Positions 9,998 through 20,611 of a DNA stretch of 64,000 bases are shown here, in pieces. The stretch spans positions 51,040-115,039 of the forward strand of contig JALQUZ010000001.1 of the NCBI GenBank assembly GCA_023263695.1, given 5' to 3'. The notes beneath the pieces were generated by a model. That model did not search any database and was not told the DNA's origin. It saw only the letters and a list, made by a program, of their open reading frames with translations. The position numbers were made by a program, and so were the translations under genes. The DNA comes from Ilumatobacteraceae bacterium. GTDB lineage: Bacteria > Actinomycetota > Acidimicrobiia > Acidimicrobiales > Ilumatobacteraceae. The first letter of the stretch is position 1. Every line of letters begins with the position of its first letter.

Positions 9998-11068
9998 ATG
10001 ACGAACATCACGCCGGGGATGGTCTGCGCCCATCACCATCTCTACAGCTCACTTGCTCGCGGGATGCCAGCGCCACATGGCAAGACTGATTCGTTTATTT
10101 CAATTCTCGAAAATATTTGGTGGCGCATAGACGCCGCACTCGATCTCGACATGATCTATTGGTCAGCAGCGCTCGGAGCCGCTGAGGCGCTCGCAAGCGG
10201 AACCACGTGCATCATCGATCATCATGAATCGCCACATGCAATTGAAGGTTCACTAGCAACAATCGCCAAAGCATGCCGAGATGTCGGCGTGCGTGTGAAT
10301 GCCTGTTATGGCGTAACTGATCGATGGGATAACGCTGGAGTCATGCACAACAGTGTCGATGCCTCAACGCGGATGACCACCGGTGCACGACGCGGACTCG
10401 ATGAAGGACTTGCATTCATCAAAAGCGGTGGTCGCGGCATGATCGGAGTTCACGCAGCGTTCACCTGTGGAGACGAGACATTGCACGAAGCTGCATCGCT
10501 TGCAGAATCACTCGGTGTGGGAGTACATGTTCACGTCGCTGAAGGTGTAGACGATATAGATGCGGGTAAGCGGCTTGAACATATTGCCAAAGAAAATTGG
10601 TTACTCATTCATGCGGTGCATTTGGATCGACAGTTGCTTGGGTCCATAGTCCACAACCCTCGTTCGAATATGAATAATTCTGTTGGTTACGCCAAACCTT
10701 CAACGCGAACCAACAACATTCTTCTTGGCACTGATGGCATTGGGGCCAACATGATGGAAGAAGCTCGACTCGCCTATGTTCGGTTACGCGAATTTGACAT
10801 CAATGCCGACCCAACGGTTGTTGATGGTTGGCTTCAGAACAACTACTCGCTGTTTCCAGAAGCTAAACACGACAAAGTGGTGTGGTCGTACGACAACATG
10901 TCGAGCCCGTGGCATACCGCATTCACAACCGAGACACATGTTATTTCCGTTGAAGTTGATGGCGAGAAATTGTACGAAGAAGGCAAATTGATGCGAATGG
11001 ACATCCAGGAAATTCGCGCAAAAGCAAACGAACAAGCACAGCGTTTATTTGAAAGGTTGGAAGCATGA
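9998..11068 (+). CDS. SsnA-like amidohydrolase-superfamily protein lacking the usual N-terminal segment
   Basis: [53 protein letters not shown] resemble SsnA; in-frame TGA just upstream rules out an upstream start. Confidence 0.8.
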   Translation: MTNITPGMVCAHHHLYSSLARGMPAPHGKTDSFISILENIWWRIDAALDLDMIYWSAALGAAEALASGTTCIIDHHESPHAIEGSLATIAKACRDVGVRVNACYGVTDRWDNAGVMHNSVDASTRMTTGARRGLDEGLAFIKSGGRGMIGVHAAFTCGDETLHEAASLAESLGVGVHVHVAEGVDDIDAGKRLEHIAKENWLLIHAVHLDRQLLGSIVHNPRSNMNNSVGYAKPSTRTNNILLGTDGIGANMMEEARLAYVRLREFDINADPTVVDGWLQNNYSLFPEAKHDKVVWSYDNMSSPWHTAFTTETHVISVEVDGEKLYEEGKLMRMDIQEIRAKANEQAQRLFERLEA

Positions 11069-12105
11069 GTATTCCCGCGGCAGCAATGAACCCACAGACC
11101 GGTAAAGCCCGTATGGCGATCTATTTGCAGGATGCGCACCCAATTCGTGAAGGCATGGCCTTCGCGCAGTACGCGGAATCAAAAGGATTCGAAGCGGTGT
11201 GGCAAGCAGAAAGCAGGCTGGTTCGTGAGGCGACGGTGCCAATGGCGGCTTTTGCTTCGGTGACCAACAAGATCAAAGTTGGATCTGGAGTTGTGGACTG
11301 TTGGAGTCGCAACCCTGCCCGACTTGCAGCAACTTTTTCGACTCTTGATGACCTCGCTCCCGGACGCGTGATATTGGGAATCGGAGCATGGTGGGACCCG
11401 CTGGCACAGAAAGTAGGAATCTCACGCGCTAAGCCGCTGCGCGCCATGCGCGAGATCGTTACCGTCGTTCGTGCATTGCTGCACAATGAAAATGTCACCT
11501 TCAATGGTGAATTTGTGCATTTTGATGGAATTGAACTCGATTACGTCTACCAAGACCGTCGACCAAAGGATGTTCCGATTTATATCGGCGCAACTGGAAT
11601 GCAAATGATGGAGCTCACGGGCGAAATTGCTGATGGTGTCGTACTGAACTATCTGGTGTCCCCTGACTACAACAAGCAAGCAATTGAGGCATTGCAAAAT
11701 GGTGCGGACAAAGCTGGTCGAAATCTTGCAGATATCGATCGACCTCAATTGGTGGTGTGCAGCGTTCATGAAGACCGTCAAACAGCCTTAGATATGGCTC
11801 GCGAAATGGTGACGCAATATCTTGGTCAGCAGCCTCACATTATGAAGGCTTCGGGAGTTCCCCAATCATTGCTCGACAAAGTTGGTGAACTACTTACTTG
11901 GCCAGCGACACATGAACAGGTAACCGCCGCTTCAAAGCTGGTGCCGGATGAAATCGTACAAATGCTTACTGCTAGTGGAACTCCAGCCGAGGCCCGTGAA
12001 CAAGTTCGTCATTATTTGAACAACGGTGCGACGTGTCCAATTCTGTATCCACTCGGTGACGTGCACGCCATGATTGATGCATTCGCTGATTGGGATGGCA
12101 ATTAA
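11065..12105 (+). CDS. LLM-class (F420/flavin-dependent) oxidoreductase
   Basis: Luciferase-like TIM-barrel motifs: [45 protein letters not shown]. Confidence 0.88.
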   Translation: MSIPAAAMNPQTGKARMAIYLQDAHPIREGMAFAQYAESKGFEAVWQAESRLVREATVPMAAFASVTNKIKVGSGVVDCWSRNPARLAATFSTLDDLAPGRVILGIGAWWDPLAQKVGISRAKPLRAMREIVTVVRALLHNENVTFNGEFVHFDGIELDYVYQDRRPKDVPIYIGATGMQMMELTGEIADGVVLNYLVSPDYNKQAIEALQNGADKAGRNLADIDRPQLVVCSVHEDRQTALDMAREMVTQYLGQQPHIMKASGVPQSLLDKVGELLTWPATHEQVTAASKLVPDEIVQMLTASGTPAEAREQVRHYLNNGATCPILYPLGDVHAMIDAFADWDGN

Positions 12106-12107
12106 CT

Positions 12108-12953
12108 ATGACCGTCATTGTGGCTAAAGAATTGGCTACGGCTCTTGCCGCATTGCGCGAACACGAAGATGCTCGTGTTATTCAGGGTGGCACCGACCTC
12201 ATGGTGGAGATCAATTTCAATCATGTGAAGCCAACTACCATCATCAGCCTTCGCGACATTGCGTCACTGCGCACAATTCGCCAAGAAGTGCGAGGTTTGC
12301 TTTCCATCGGTTCGGGAGTTCCCTATTCAATTATCGAGGGGGAACCCGTATTGTCAGCCATTCCCGCTCTCGCTCAAGCAGCACGAACGGTTGGATCGCC
12401 ACAAATTCGAGCTGCCGGATCACTTGGCGGAAACCTTGGTACCTGTTCGCCAGCAGGTGACACGCTTCCGGTCATGTTCGCTCTTGATGCCATGATCCAC
12501 CTCAGCACAGTCGATTCAACCCGTGTTGTTTCAATTCATGACTTCATGACTGGCGTAAAACGAAGCATTCGTCAGCACGATGAAATCATCACCTCTGTTG
12601 ATTTCCCCATCGTCAAAGGCTGGCAGGGATATTCCAAGGTTGGCGTCCGTAATGCAATGGTCATTTCTGTTGCCTCAGCATGTTTAGTTGCCGACCACGA
12701 ACATGCAGATGTGCGCATCGCACTTGGTTCAGTCGGCCCAACCATCATTCGATGCCGAGAATCAGAAGCATGGCTTAAAGCGAACCAGGATCTCTCTGCA
12801 GGAGCATTCATCTCTCCTCAACTCGCCGAAGAATTTGGCAAACGCGCCGCAGCAGAGTCTTCACCAATAGATGATCATCGCAGCACCGCACAGTACCGTC
12901 GCCATGCAATCTCCGTTTTGGCATCCCGGTTGTTAAGGAAGGCTTACCCATGA
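12108..12953 (+). CDS. Xanthine dehydrogenase-type FAD-binding subunit
   Basis: VIQGGTDLMVEIN, IRAAGSLGGNLGTCSPAGDTLPVM motifs of CoxM/XdhB. Confidence 0.9.
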   Translation: MTVIVAKELATALAALREHEDARVIQGGTDLMVEINFNHVKPTTIISLRDIASLRTIRQEVRGLLSIGSGVPYSIIEGEPVLSAIPALAQAARTVGSPQIRAAGSLGGNLGTCSPAGDTLPVMFALDAMIHLSTVDSTRVVSIHDFMTGVKRSIRQHDEIITSVDFPIVKGWQGYSKVGVRNAMVISVASACLVADHEHADVRIALGSVGPTIIRCRESEAWLKANQDLSAGAFISPQLAEEFGKRAAAESSPIDDHRSTAQYRRHAISVLASRLLRKAYP

Positions 12954-13435
12954 GTGCAAATGAGTTCTATTCATTACAGGTAAATGGTAAGAACATGCCC
13001 GTTCAAGATTCCTGGATAGGTGAAAGTCTGCTCTATGTGCTTCGCGAACGACTTGGTTTGCCTGGAACGAAGGGTGCATGCGAACAAGGTGAATGCGGAA
13101 GTTGCACCGTTCTTATGGACGGTGATGCGGTATGCGCATGCTTAGTAATGGCAGCAACAGCCGTCAACAGCGAGATCACCACGGTTGAAGGAATTACATC
13201 CGAATCGGCATTGACCGATGTGCAGCAGAGTTTCGTTGAGGAAGGTGCGGTGCAGTGCGGATTTTGCACTCCTGGCCTCATCGTTGCCGTTCATCATCTG
13301 CTCGAAAAGAATCCTTCTCCTTCGGAACTTGAAGTCAAAGAAGCGATTTCTGGCAACATTTGCAGGTGTACTGGCTATGGCCGTGTTTTCGCTGCGGTCG
13401 AAGCAACCATTCGATCACGAAATGAAGTGAAATAA
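12950..13435 (+). CDS. Xanthine dehydrogenase-type [2Fe-2S] subunit
   Basis: KGACEQGECGSCTVLMDG and CGFCTPGLIVA..NICRCTGYGR. Confidence 0.93.
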   Translation: MSANEFYSLQVNGKNMPVQDSWIGESLLYVLRERLGLPGTKGACEQGECGSCTVLMDGDAVCACLVMAATAVNSEITTVEGITSESALTDVQQSFVEEGAVQCGFCTPGLIVAVHHLLEKNPSPSELEVKEAISGNICRCTGYGRVFAAVEATIRSRNEVK

Positions 13436-13437
13436 CC

Positions 13438-15708
13438 ATGGCCAAGTCTTCTACTGTCACAAAGCCGCGAGACATTCTTGGCAATAGTGCATTGCGACCA
13501 GATGGCGCTCACAAAGTTCAAGGTAGCTTCGAGTTTACGTCAGACATGCATGCTGAAAACATGTTGTGGGGCGCGACATTACGTTCGCCTCACCCATACG
13601 CAAACATTATTTCTATCGATACATCTGCAGCACTTGCATTATCTGGCGTTCACTGCGTGATCACTGCAGATGATGTACCCGGTAAACCGACATATGGACT
13701 CATCAGCAGCGATCAACCGGTGTTCGCGAAGAATGTCGTCCGCTACATGGGCGAACCAGTTGCTGCAGTAGCCGCCGATCACCCAGAAACATGTAGACGC
13801 GCTCTCGCACTGATCAAGGTGGTGTACGAGGTGCTCACGCCACTCACCAACCCAGAGGACGCGATTGCTGGTTCATTCGATCCAATTCACCCAGATGGCA
13901 ACATCATCCGACACCAGCGAATACTCCGTGGTGATCAATCGATCTCGGCGGAAGTTGTTGTCGAAGGCGAATACATCATTGGAATGCAAGATCAGGCTTT
14001 TCTTGGTCTTGAAGCTGCACTGGCTATCCCCGACTCAGATGGTCAGGGCCTGCACTTACACGTAGCAACTCAATGGTTACACGAAGACCTCACACAAATT
14101 TCCGCTTGCCTGAACTTGCCGGCCGAAAAGATTCGACTCACACTCGGAGGCGTTGGAGGAGCTTTCGGGGCACGTGAAGATATCAGTCTTCAAGTTCACT
14201 GTTGTCTGCTTGCGCTTAAAGCCGGTCGCCCCATCAAAATGCAATACAGCCGCGAAGAAAGTTTCTTTGGCCATGTGCATCGTCATCCAGCGACCATTTT
14301 CATGCGTCACCACGCGGATACAAATGGCAAGATCGTGAAGATCGACGCTCGATTCGTATTCGACGGTGGCGCATACACCAGCACATCGCCAGCAGTTCTG
14401 ATTAACGGAATCACCCATACGCAAGGGCCTTATAAGTGTGTCAACGCGACCGTGGATGGATACGCGGTTCGTACCAATAATCCGCCATGTGGCGCGATGC
14501 GCGGCTTCGGCGTAGTGCAGGCGTGTTTTGCACATGAGTCACAGATGGACAAAATCGCTGCAGCCGTTGGTAAGTCTCCAGTTGACATTCGTCTTATCAA
14601 TGCAATGGTTACTGGTGACCCACTCATCACCGGACAGATCATGGAGAGTGTTGCACCGGTGTCGCGTTGCATTACTGAAACCAACGCCATTCCCCTGCCA
14701 GCGCCTTTGGGCGAAACGGTGAACGAGCTTTCACTTCCAGGTGGCAGCGGTTTGACCGCATCTCGTTCAAATATCGTTCGAGGAATTGGCTGGGGCGTCT
14801 CGATGAAGAACCTGATGTACAGCGAAGGGTTTGACGATTACGCGACTGCCCGATGCACGCTTAAGGACGGTATTGCATCACTCAAATTCGCAACATCTGA
14901 AGTAGGTCAAGGTTTCGTCACGCTTGCTCCACAAATCGCTCGTTCTGTCCTTGGTGTTGATGAGGTCATTCTTGAACCAATTGATACGCATATTGGTTCG
15001 GCGGGGTCTACATCGGCATCTCGTCAAACGTGGATGAGCGGCGGAGCCGTTGACGGTGCATGTCGTCTCGTTCGCGAGCGACTCTTCCACCATGTGGGAA
15101 AGCAGCACAGTATTGATCCACTTCGTCTCATTATCGATGGCACTGACGTGGTGGACCAGGTTGGGTCATTCAGAATCTCCGTTGCCGAAGCATCAGACGG
15201 GATTGAAATCAGTGAAACCTTTGAACACCACCATCGTGCAACCGAAGAGTTGGATGAAAATGGCCAGGGCAATTGCCACACCGCGTTCGCTTTTGTTGCA
15301 CACCGCGCTGTCGTAGACGTCGACCCAGAACTTGGGCTAGTGAAGGTAGTCCAGATTGCTACCGCACAAGATGTCGGTCGAGTGCTGAACCCATTGTCTG
15401 CCATTGGCCAATTGGAGGGTGGAATTGCCCAAGGCCTTGGTTTAGCCGTAATGGAAGAAATCGTCATGAAAGATGGCAAAGTCCGCAATCCAAGCTTCAC
15501 CGACTACTTACTTCCAACAGCGCTGGATGCACCAGATGTAGTTGCAGTGATGATCGAAGAATATGAACCTCAGGCACCTCTTGGCGCTAAAGGCATTGGT
15601 GAACCACCATGCATTTCGGTAACACCGGCAATCGTTGCTGCTATCCGAAACGCAATTGGCAAAGACATAGAGCGCATTCCGGTGCGCCCACAAGATATTT
15701 GTCTTTAG
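13438..15708 (+). CDS. Xanthine dehydrogenase-type molybdopterin-binding subunit
   Basis: GGVGGAFGAREDIS, CGAMRGFGVVQACFA, LGAKGIGEPP. Confidence 0.92.
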   Translation: MAKSSTVTKPRDILGNSALRPDGAHKVQGSFEFTSDMHAENMLWGATLRSPHPYANIISIDTSAALALSGVHCVITADDVPGKPTYGLISSDQPVFAKNVVRYMGEPVAAVAADHPETCRRALALIKVVYEVLTPLTNPEDAIAGSFDPIHPDGNIIRHQRILRGDQSISAEVVVEGEYIIGMQDQAFLGLEAALAIPDSDGQGLHLHVATQWLHEDLTQISACLNLPAEKIRLTLGGVGGAFGAREDISLQVHCCLLALKAGRPIKMQYSREESFFGHVHRHPATIFMRHHADTNGKIVKIDARFVFDGGAYTSTSPAVLINGITHTQGPYKCVNATVDGYAVRTNNPPCGAMRGFGVVQACFAHESQMDKIAAAVGKSPVDIRLINAMVTGDPLITGQIMESVAPVSRCITETNAIPLPAPLGETVNELSLPGGSGLTASRSNIVRGIGWGVSMKNLMYSEGFDDYATARCTLKDGIASLKFATSEVGQGFVTLAPQIARSVLGVDEVILEPIDTHIGSAGSTSASRQTWMSGGAVDGACRLVRERLFHHVGKQHSIDPLRLIIDGTDVVDQVGSFRISVAEASDGIEISETFEHHHRATEELDENGQGNCHTAFAFVAHRAVVDVDPELGLVKVVQIATAQDVGRVLNPLSAIGQLEGGIAQGLGLAVMEEIVMKDGKVRNPSFTDYLLPTALDAPDVVAVMIEEYEPQAPLGAKGIGEPPCISVTPAIVAAIRNAIGKDIERIPVRPQDICL

Positions 15709-16892
15709 TCTGATTCAACCTTAAGCAAGGTAGCCACTACTGCCCCAATTTCGCCTGGGCGAACTGGTTTGGCTGGTTCGCTGAGGTTGAAGTTCGGTTC
15801 GTCGTAGATGACGTCGAATTTCATTCCGCGACACAAAGAGGTCGTGGTGCGGCGCATCGACTTGTCGATGAGCGAAATAACCGTGCCCTTCATTCCAGCG
15901 CGACCCGTGCGTCCAGAACGGTGGATGTAATCCTTCGGATCTTCTGGCATGTCGAAGTGAACGACAACTGGAACAGCATCAATGTGAATACCGCGCGCAG
16001 CAACATCGGTAGCAACCATGACAGTTGCTTTGCCTCGACGGAATTGCTCTAGTGCCTTTTCGCGCTGTGCTTGACTGCGATTTCCATGAATCACACAGGT
16101 GTTGATTCCCATTGACTCAAGATTTCCCGCGAGGCGGTCCGAACCATGCTTCGTACGGCAAAACACAATTGCGCGCTCGTACTGCGTTGCAATCTCGGCA
16201 AGCACCTTCGTGCGATTGTCACGCGAAACGTTCCAAAACAAGTGGTCAATTTCACCAGCATTTTCCGCTGTAGCAACTGCATGTCGCTTCGGTGAGTTTT
16301 GAAATTCACGAATTAATGTGTCAATGTCACCATCAAGAGTTGCCGAGAACAGCAATGTTTGGCGGTTAGTCGTTACAGCGCGCATGATTCGCTTTACTGC
16401 CGGCATAAAACCCATATCGGCCATGCGGTCTGCTTCGTCGATTACCGCTACGGCAACAGCACCTAGATCAAGGTCACGACGCTTGATGAGGTCTTCTAGA
16501 CGTCCTGGAGTGGCAACAACAATGCTTGAAGCTCGGGCTGCCTTGACTTGTGGACCGTAACCGGCGCCACCGTACACAGCCGAAACACGGATGTCGCTGC
16601 CACCACACAACAACGAAATTTCTTTTGCCACTTGAGCGGCAAGTTCACGTGTAGGCACGAGCACCAATCCGGTTGGGCGACCAGGGCGGCTCTTTGTCAC
16701 CTTCGCAGCAATGGCGATACCAAATGCAAGGGTCTTGCCCGATCCGGTAGGCGCTTTACCGCAGATGTCGTTTCCTGCAAGAGCGTCGGGAAGAGTTGCT
16801 TCCTGCACCGGAAACGGAGCTTCAATTCCGCGTGAAACTAATCCGGCAATAATGTTCTTGGGCACGCCAAGTTCTAACCATGTTTTCGTCAT
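15705..16892 (-). CDS. DEAD-box RNA helicase
   Basis: APTGSGKTLAF, VIDEADRM, FSATLDG, HRSGRTGRAG. Confidence 0.95.
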   Translation of the reverse strand: MTKTWLELGVPKNIIAGLVSRGIEAPFPVQEATLPDALAGNDICGKAPTGSGKTLAFGIAIAAKVTKSRPGRPTGLVLVPTRELAAQVAKEISLLCGGSDIRVSAVYGGAGYGPQVKAARASSIVVATPGRLEDLIKRRDLDLGAVAVAVIDEADRMADMGFMPAVKRIMRAVTTNRQTLLFSATLDGDIDTLIREFQNSPKRHAVATAENAGEIDHLFWNVSRDNRTKVLAEIATQYERAIVFCRTKHGSDRLAGNLESMGINTCVIHGNRSQAQREKALEQFRRGKATVMVATDVAARGIHIDAVPVVVHFDMPEDPKDYIHRSGRTGRAGMKGTVISLIDKSMRRTTTSLCRGMKFDVIYDEPNFNLSEPAKPVRPGEIGAVVATLLKVESD

Positions 16893-16955
16893 GAAAATAT
16901 CCTCGATCTGTATGTGTTGGGGGGTCCTCAGGTATGTTCCTGTGGTTGTGAAGGG

Positions 16956-18254
16956 CTAGCGACCCAACACACGACGCAAATAGTCGTTTGTGAACACACC
17001 CTCGGGATCGAGTTGGTTCCGAACTTCAATAAAACGCTGATATTCAGGATACAGGCTGGAAATCTCATTCGAGTGGAGATTGTGGATCTTTCCCCAGTGC
17101 GGTCTGCCCTCATACTTGCGCAGAATTGTCTCTACTGCCGAGAAGTATTCAGCGTATTTCGAACCCTTGAACATGTGCACTGCAATGTACGCACTCCGTC
17201 TGCCAGTCGAAGTAGACAGTGGAATGTCATCACTTCCCGTGCAACGAACCTCTACGGGAAAACTGATCCGAAATCCACGATCTTCTACCATCTGCATGAC
17301 CTCTCGAAGTGCTGGCACGAGAGCGTCTAACGCGATTGAATATTCCATTTCATAAAACTTGACCAGACGTTTACTACTGAATATCCGGTGGCTGACATTG
17401 ACGTATTCCACTCGGCCAGACGACGGGATGATTGTTGCCAATTTTGGAATGAACTTGGGAAATCTTCGTCCAACCCGGCACAGCACTCCGAATGCGTAGT
17501 TTTCTAAAAACATCTTGTTGTACCACGTGGCGAATCTGCTCGGCGAATCAGCCGCGTCCAAGCTGACATTGTTTGCTTTAGTGAGCGCCCAATTGGTGTG
17601 CGGCACCCAATAGAACTCAAAAAAATCATTGTCGTTTATGAGTTGCGAATAGTTATCCAGTACGTGATCTATCCGCATCGGCTGCTCAACTGCACGAAGA
17701 TTGAATGCTGGAACTACTCGCAGAGTCACTTCGGTAATCACACCCAGTGATCCAAGCGACACTCGCCCACAATGAAAGACTTCTGAATTGTTCCGCGCGT
17801 CACAAACCAAAATCTCGCCCTCAGCTGTTACCAGACGAAATGCTGCGATTTGTGCGGCAAGTCCGGTTCTGTACAGACCAGTTCCATGTGTGGAAGTGGA
17901 AAGAGCGCCAGCAAGTGTCTGATAGGTAACATCACCGAGATTCGGCATCGATAATTGGTGTAACTCCAGCTGTGCGTTCAAATCACTGAGAACAATTCCC
18001 GCCTCAACGGTAATTAAGCCATTTGACACGTCAACATACGACACGTGATTCATACGCGAGAGATCGATCATCACTTCGTCGGGCACCGCAATTCCTGTGA
18101 AGCTATGTCCTGAACCGACGACTTTTACGCGCTGCTTGCTGCGAACCGCTCGCTTGATAACAGCGCAGACTTCGCTCTCTGATGCAGGTCTTTCAATAGT
18201 CGTTGGACGAGACTGTTGATTACCGGCCCAATTACTCCAAGTAGGCATAATCAC
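16956..18254 (-). CDS. D-arabinono-1,4-lactone/L-gulonolactone oxidase-family FAD oxidoreductase
   Basis: VVGSGHSFTGIAVPDEVMIDLSRM FAD-binding and C-terminal HWGKIHNL. Confidence 0.9.
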   Translation of the reverse strand: MIMPTWSNWAGNQQSRPTTIERPASESEVCAVIKRAVRSKQRVKVVGSGHSFTGIAVPDEVMIDLSRMNHVSYVDVSNGLITVEAGIVLSDLNAQLELHQLSMPNLGDVTYQTLAGALSTSTHGTGLYRTGLAAQIAAFRLVTAEGEILVCDARNNSEVFHCGRVSLGSLGVITEVTLRVVPAFNLRAVEQPMRIDHVLDNYSQLINDNDFFEFYWVPHTNWALTKANNVSLDAADSPSRFATWYNKMFLENYAFGVLCRVGRRFPKFIPKLATIIPSSGRVEYVNVSHRIFSSKRLVKFYEMEYSIALDALVPALREVMQMVEDRGFRISFPVEVRCTGSDDIPLSTSTGRRSAYIAVHMFKGSKYAEYFSAVETILRKYEGRPHWGKIHNLHSNEISSLYPEYQRFIEVRNQLDPEGVFTNDYLRRVLGR

Positions 18255-18261
18255 TACTGTA

Positions 18262-18348
18262 TGGTGTCGAAGAGGGGACTTGAACCCCTACGCCCTTTCG
18301 AGCGCCAGCCCCTCAAGCTGGTGCGTCTGCCAATTTCGCCACTCCGAC
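18262..18348 (-). tRNA. tRNA-Leu(GAG), CCA encoded
   Basis: Acceptor stem GTCGGAG/CTTCGAC, anticodon stem-loop CCAGC-TTGAGGG-GCTGG, long variable arm, GGTTCAAGTCC T-arm, 3' ACCA. Confidence 0.95.
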
Positions 18349-18381
18349 GTGGTACTAAATTTTACCTGTGAACTCGCCTGC

Positions 18382-18618
18382 TTATGCGAGAAACATTCCC
18401 AAAGCAACAACGGTCAACACCCATACGAGCGCAAACACCGTTGTGATGCGATTGAGATTACGCTCTGCAGCTGCCGAACCCAATGCTGCTCCGCCACCAC
18501 CACCGAACATGTCGCTCAAACCGCCTCCGCGACCGCTATGGAGCAACACTCCCGAAACGAGCGCAATCAGCGACAAAACGTTGATGACAATGGTGACGAT
18601 GGTGATGAAATGACGCAC
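18382..18618 (-). CDS. secG: Preprotein translocase subunit SecG
   Basis: Small two-TM protein with Gly-rich GRGGGLSDMFGGGGG central loop. Confidence 0.88.
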   Translation of the reverse strand: MRHFITIVTIVINVLSLIALVSGVLLHSGRGGGLSDMFGGGGGAALGSAAAERNLNRITTVFALVWVLTVVALGMFLA

Positions 18619-18650
18619 GACTAAATCCTACCGATTACTGGCTTCAACGA

Positions 18651-19634
18651 CTATTCCGGGAAATGGCAAGCGGATTTCTGTCCAGAAGCACGAACTTCCA
18701 ATTGAGGCTCTTCTACCGAGCACAACTCGGTCGCTTTCCAGCAGCGCGTGCGGAATCGACAGCCTGTTGGAGGGTTAACCGGCGAAGGAACATCGCCTTC
18801 GAGCATGATCCGGTGACGCGATCGCTCAACCTTCGGGTCTGGTAGTGGAACAGCAGATAAAAGAGCTTTGGTATACGGATGCGTTGGGTGCGTGTACACC
18901 GCCGTTTTATCTCCGATCTCCACAATCTTGCCTAGATACATCACTGCGACTTGATCTGCAATGTGGCGAACAACGGAAAGATCGTGGGCAATGAAGATAT
19001 ACGACATACCGAGACGCTTCTGTAAGTCCGCAAACAGGTTGACAACACCAGCTTGAATACTGACGTCAAGTGCCGATACCGGTTCGTCAAGCACGATCAG
19101 TTTCGGATCAAGTGCCAACGCGCGTGCAATACCAACTCGCTGACGTTGTCCGCCAGAAAACTCGTGCGGGAAACGTTGGGCATGGTCTGGGGCAAGACCA
19201 ACGAGATCAAGCAGTTCTTTTACCTTTGCATCGTGATCGCCGGCTATTCCCTGCACCGTCAAAGGCTCCGCGATTGAACTACCGACTGTCATTTTTGGGT
19301 CTAATGATGCAAAAGGATCTTGAAAAACAATTTGCATCTGACGGCGCACATTACGCAATTCTTCGAAACTGAGCTTCGTCAAATCTTGACCTTGGAAAAA
19401 TACCTCTCCAGAGGTTGGTTCGATCAATTGCAGAACTGAACGACCTACAGTTGTTTTTCCCGAACCCGATTCCCCTACGAGACCGATAGTTTGCCCAACC
19501 TTGACGTCAAACGAAACATCCGCAACTGCCTGAACAATGCGCTTGGTCTTACGAATGCCGCTACTCGCACGCAATTCAAAGTTCTTAACCAGATTGCGAA
19601 CACTCAGCAGTATTTCTGCAGATTCATTGCTCAT
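18651..19634 (-). CDS. Oligopeptide/dipeptide ABC transporter ATP-binding protein (DppF/OppF type)
   Basis: [33 protein letters not shown]-terminal GCRFRTRC peptide-transporter motif. Confidence 0.93.
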   Translation of the reverse strand: MSNESAEILLSVRNLVKNFELRASSGIRKTKRIVQAVADVSFDVKVGQTIGLVGESGSGKTTVGRSVLQLIEPTSGEVFFQGQDLTKLSFEELRNVRRQMQIVFQDPFASLDPKMTVGSSIAEPLTVQGIAGDHDAKVKELLDLVGLAPDHAQRFPHEFSGGQRQRVGIARALALDPKLIVLDEPVSALDVSIQAGVVNLFADLQKRLGMSYIFIAHDLSVVRHIADQVAVMYLGKIVEIGDKTAVYTHPTHPYTKALLSAVPLPDPKVERSRHRIMLEGDVPSPVNPPTGCRFRTRCWKATELCSVEEPQLEVRASGQKSACHFPE

Positions 19635-20611
19635 GATTGCCCTCCAATTCGCAAATCATCAGCACGTAAGCACGACGTAAGTAGATCGCCAAACGGTCGA
19701 AGCGAAGGAATTTCGGCGGTGCACACTTCAGTTGCATGTTGACAACGTGGAGCGAAACCGCAGCCCGGTGGCGGAGCAAGCATGTTCGGTGGAAATCCGG
19801 CAATCGGCTGCAATCGGTCCATACCTTCATGAGGAAGAGACGACAGCAGCCCACGCGTATACGGATGACTTGGATGATCGAACAACGCCTGGACGGTGCC
19901 ACTTTCAACATTTCGGCCTGCGTACATCACGTTCACACTGTCGGCCACACGCGCAATGACCCCTAGATCGTGAGTGATCAGCACTACCGCCGTGCCAAAC
20001 TTCTGTTGAATCCTTTGTATAACTTCAAGAATCTGAGCCTGCACCGTTACGTCCAATGCGGTTGTCGGCTCGTCAGCAATTAGTACCTTTGGGTTATTCG
20101 CAATGGCCATCGCAATGACAACACGCTGTCTCATACCCCCAGAAAACTCGTGTGGATATTGGCGAGCACGCTCGTCGGGCTGAGGAATACCTACGATCTC
20201 TAGCAATTCAACGGCACGCTTTTCAGCGTCATGCGTGTTCATGTCCTGGTGGGACTGAATCATTTCGACAATTTGATCCCCAACGCGATGCACAGGGTTC
20301 AATGCTGAAAGTGGATCTTGAAATACCATTGCAAGCGAACGTCCACGAATTGATCGGATGGCCTTAGATTTCGCTCCGATGAGCTCTTCGCCATCAAGCT
20401 TTACACTGCCTGTGATTGTCGCGCTCTTTGGCAAAAGCCCCATTGCAGCGAGGAATGACACAGATTTTCCGGAACCAGACTCTCCCACCACACCAAGAAT
20501 TTCGCCAGGCGCTACATCTACGTCAACTCCGCGTACAGCACGCAACTCCCCCATTTGTGTGCTGAACGTGACACGCAAGTCTCGAATTTGCAGAATTGAT
20601 TCAGTCATCAC
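19631..20611 (-). CDS. Oligopeptide/dipeptide ABC transporter ATP-binding protein (DppD/OppD type)
   Basis: [37 protein letters not shown]. Confidence 0.93.
   Translation of the reverse strand: MMTESILQIRDLRVTFSTQMGELRAVRGVDVDVAPGEILGVVGESGSGKSVSFLAAMGLLPKSATITGSVKLDGEELIGAKSKAIRSIRGRSLAMVFQDPLSALNPVHRVGDQIVEMIQSHQDMNTHDAEKRAVELLEIVGIPQPDERARQYPHEFSGGMRQRVVIAMAIANNPKVLIADEPTTALDVTVQAQILEVIQRIQQKFGTAVVLITHDLGVIARVADSVNVMYAGRNVESGTVQALFDHPSHPYTRGLLSSLPHEGMDRLQPIAGFPPNMLAPPPGCGFAPRCQHATEVCTAEIPSLRPFGDLLTSCLRADDLRIGGQS

Noticed and set aside
18382-18618. Glycine-rich GGGGG stretch as a possible repeat element
   Set aside because: Normal glycine-rich loop of SecG.
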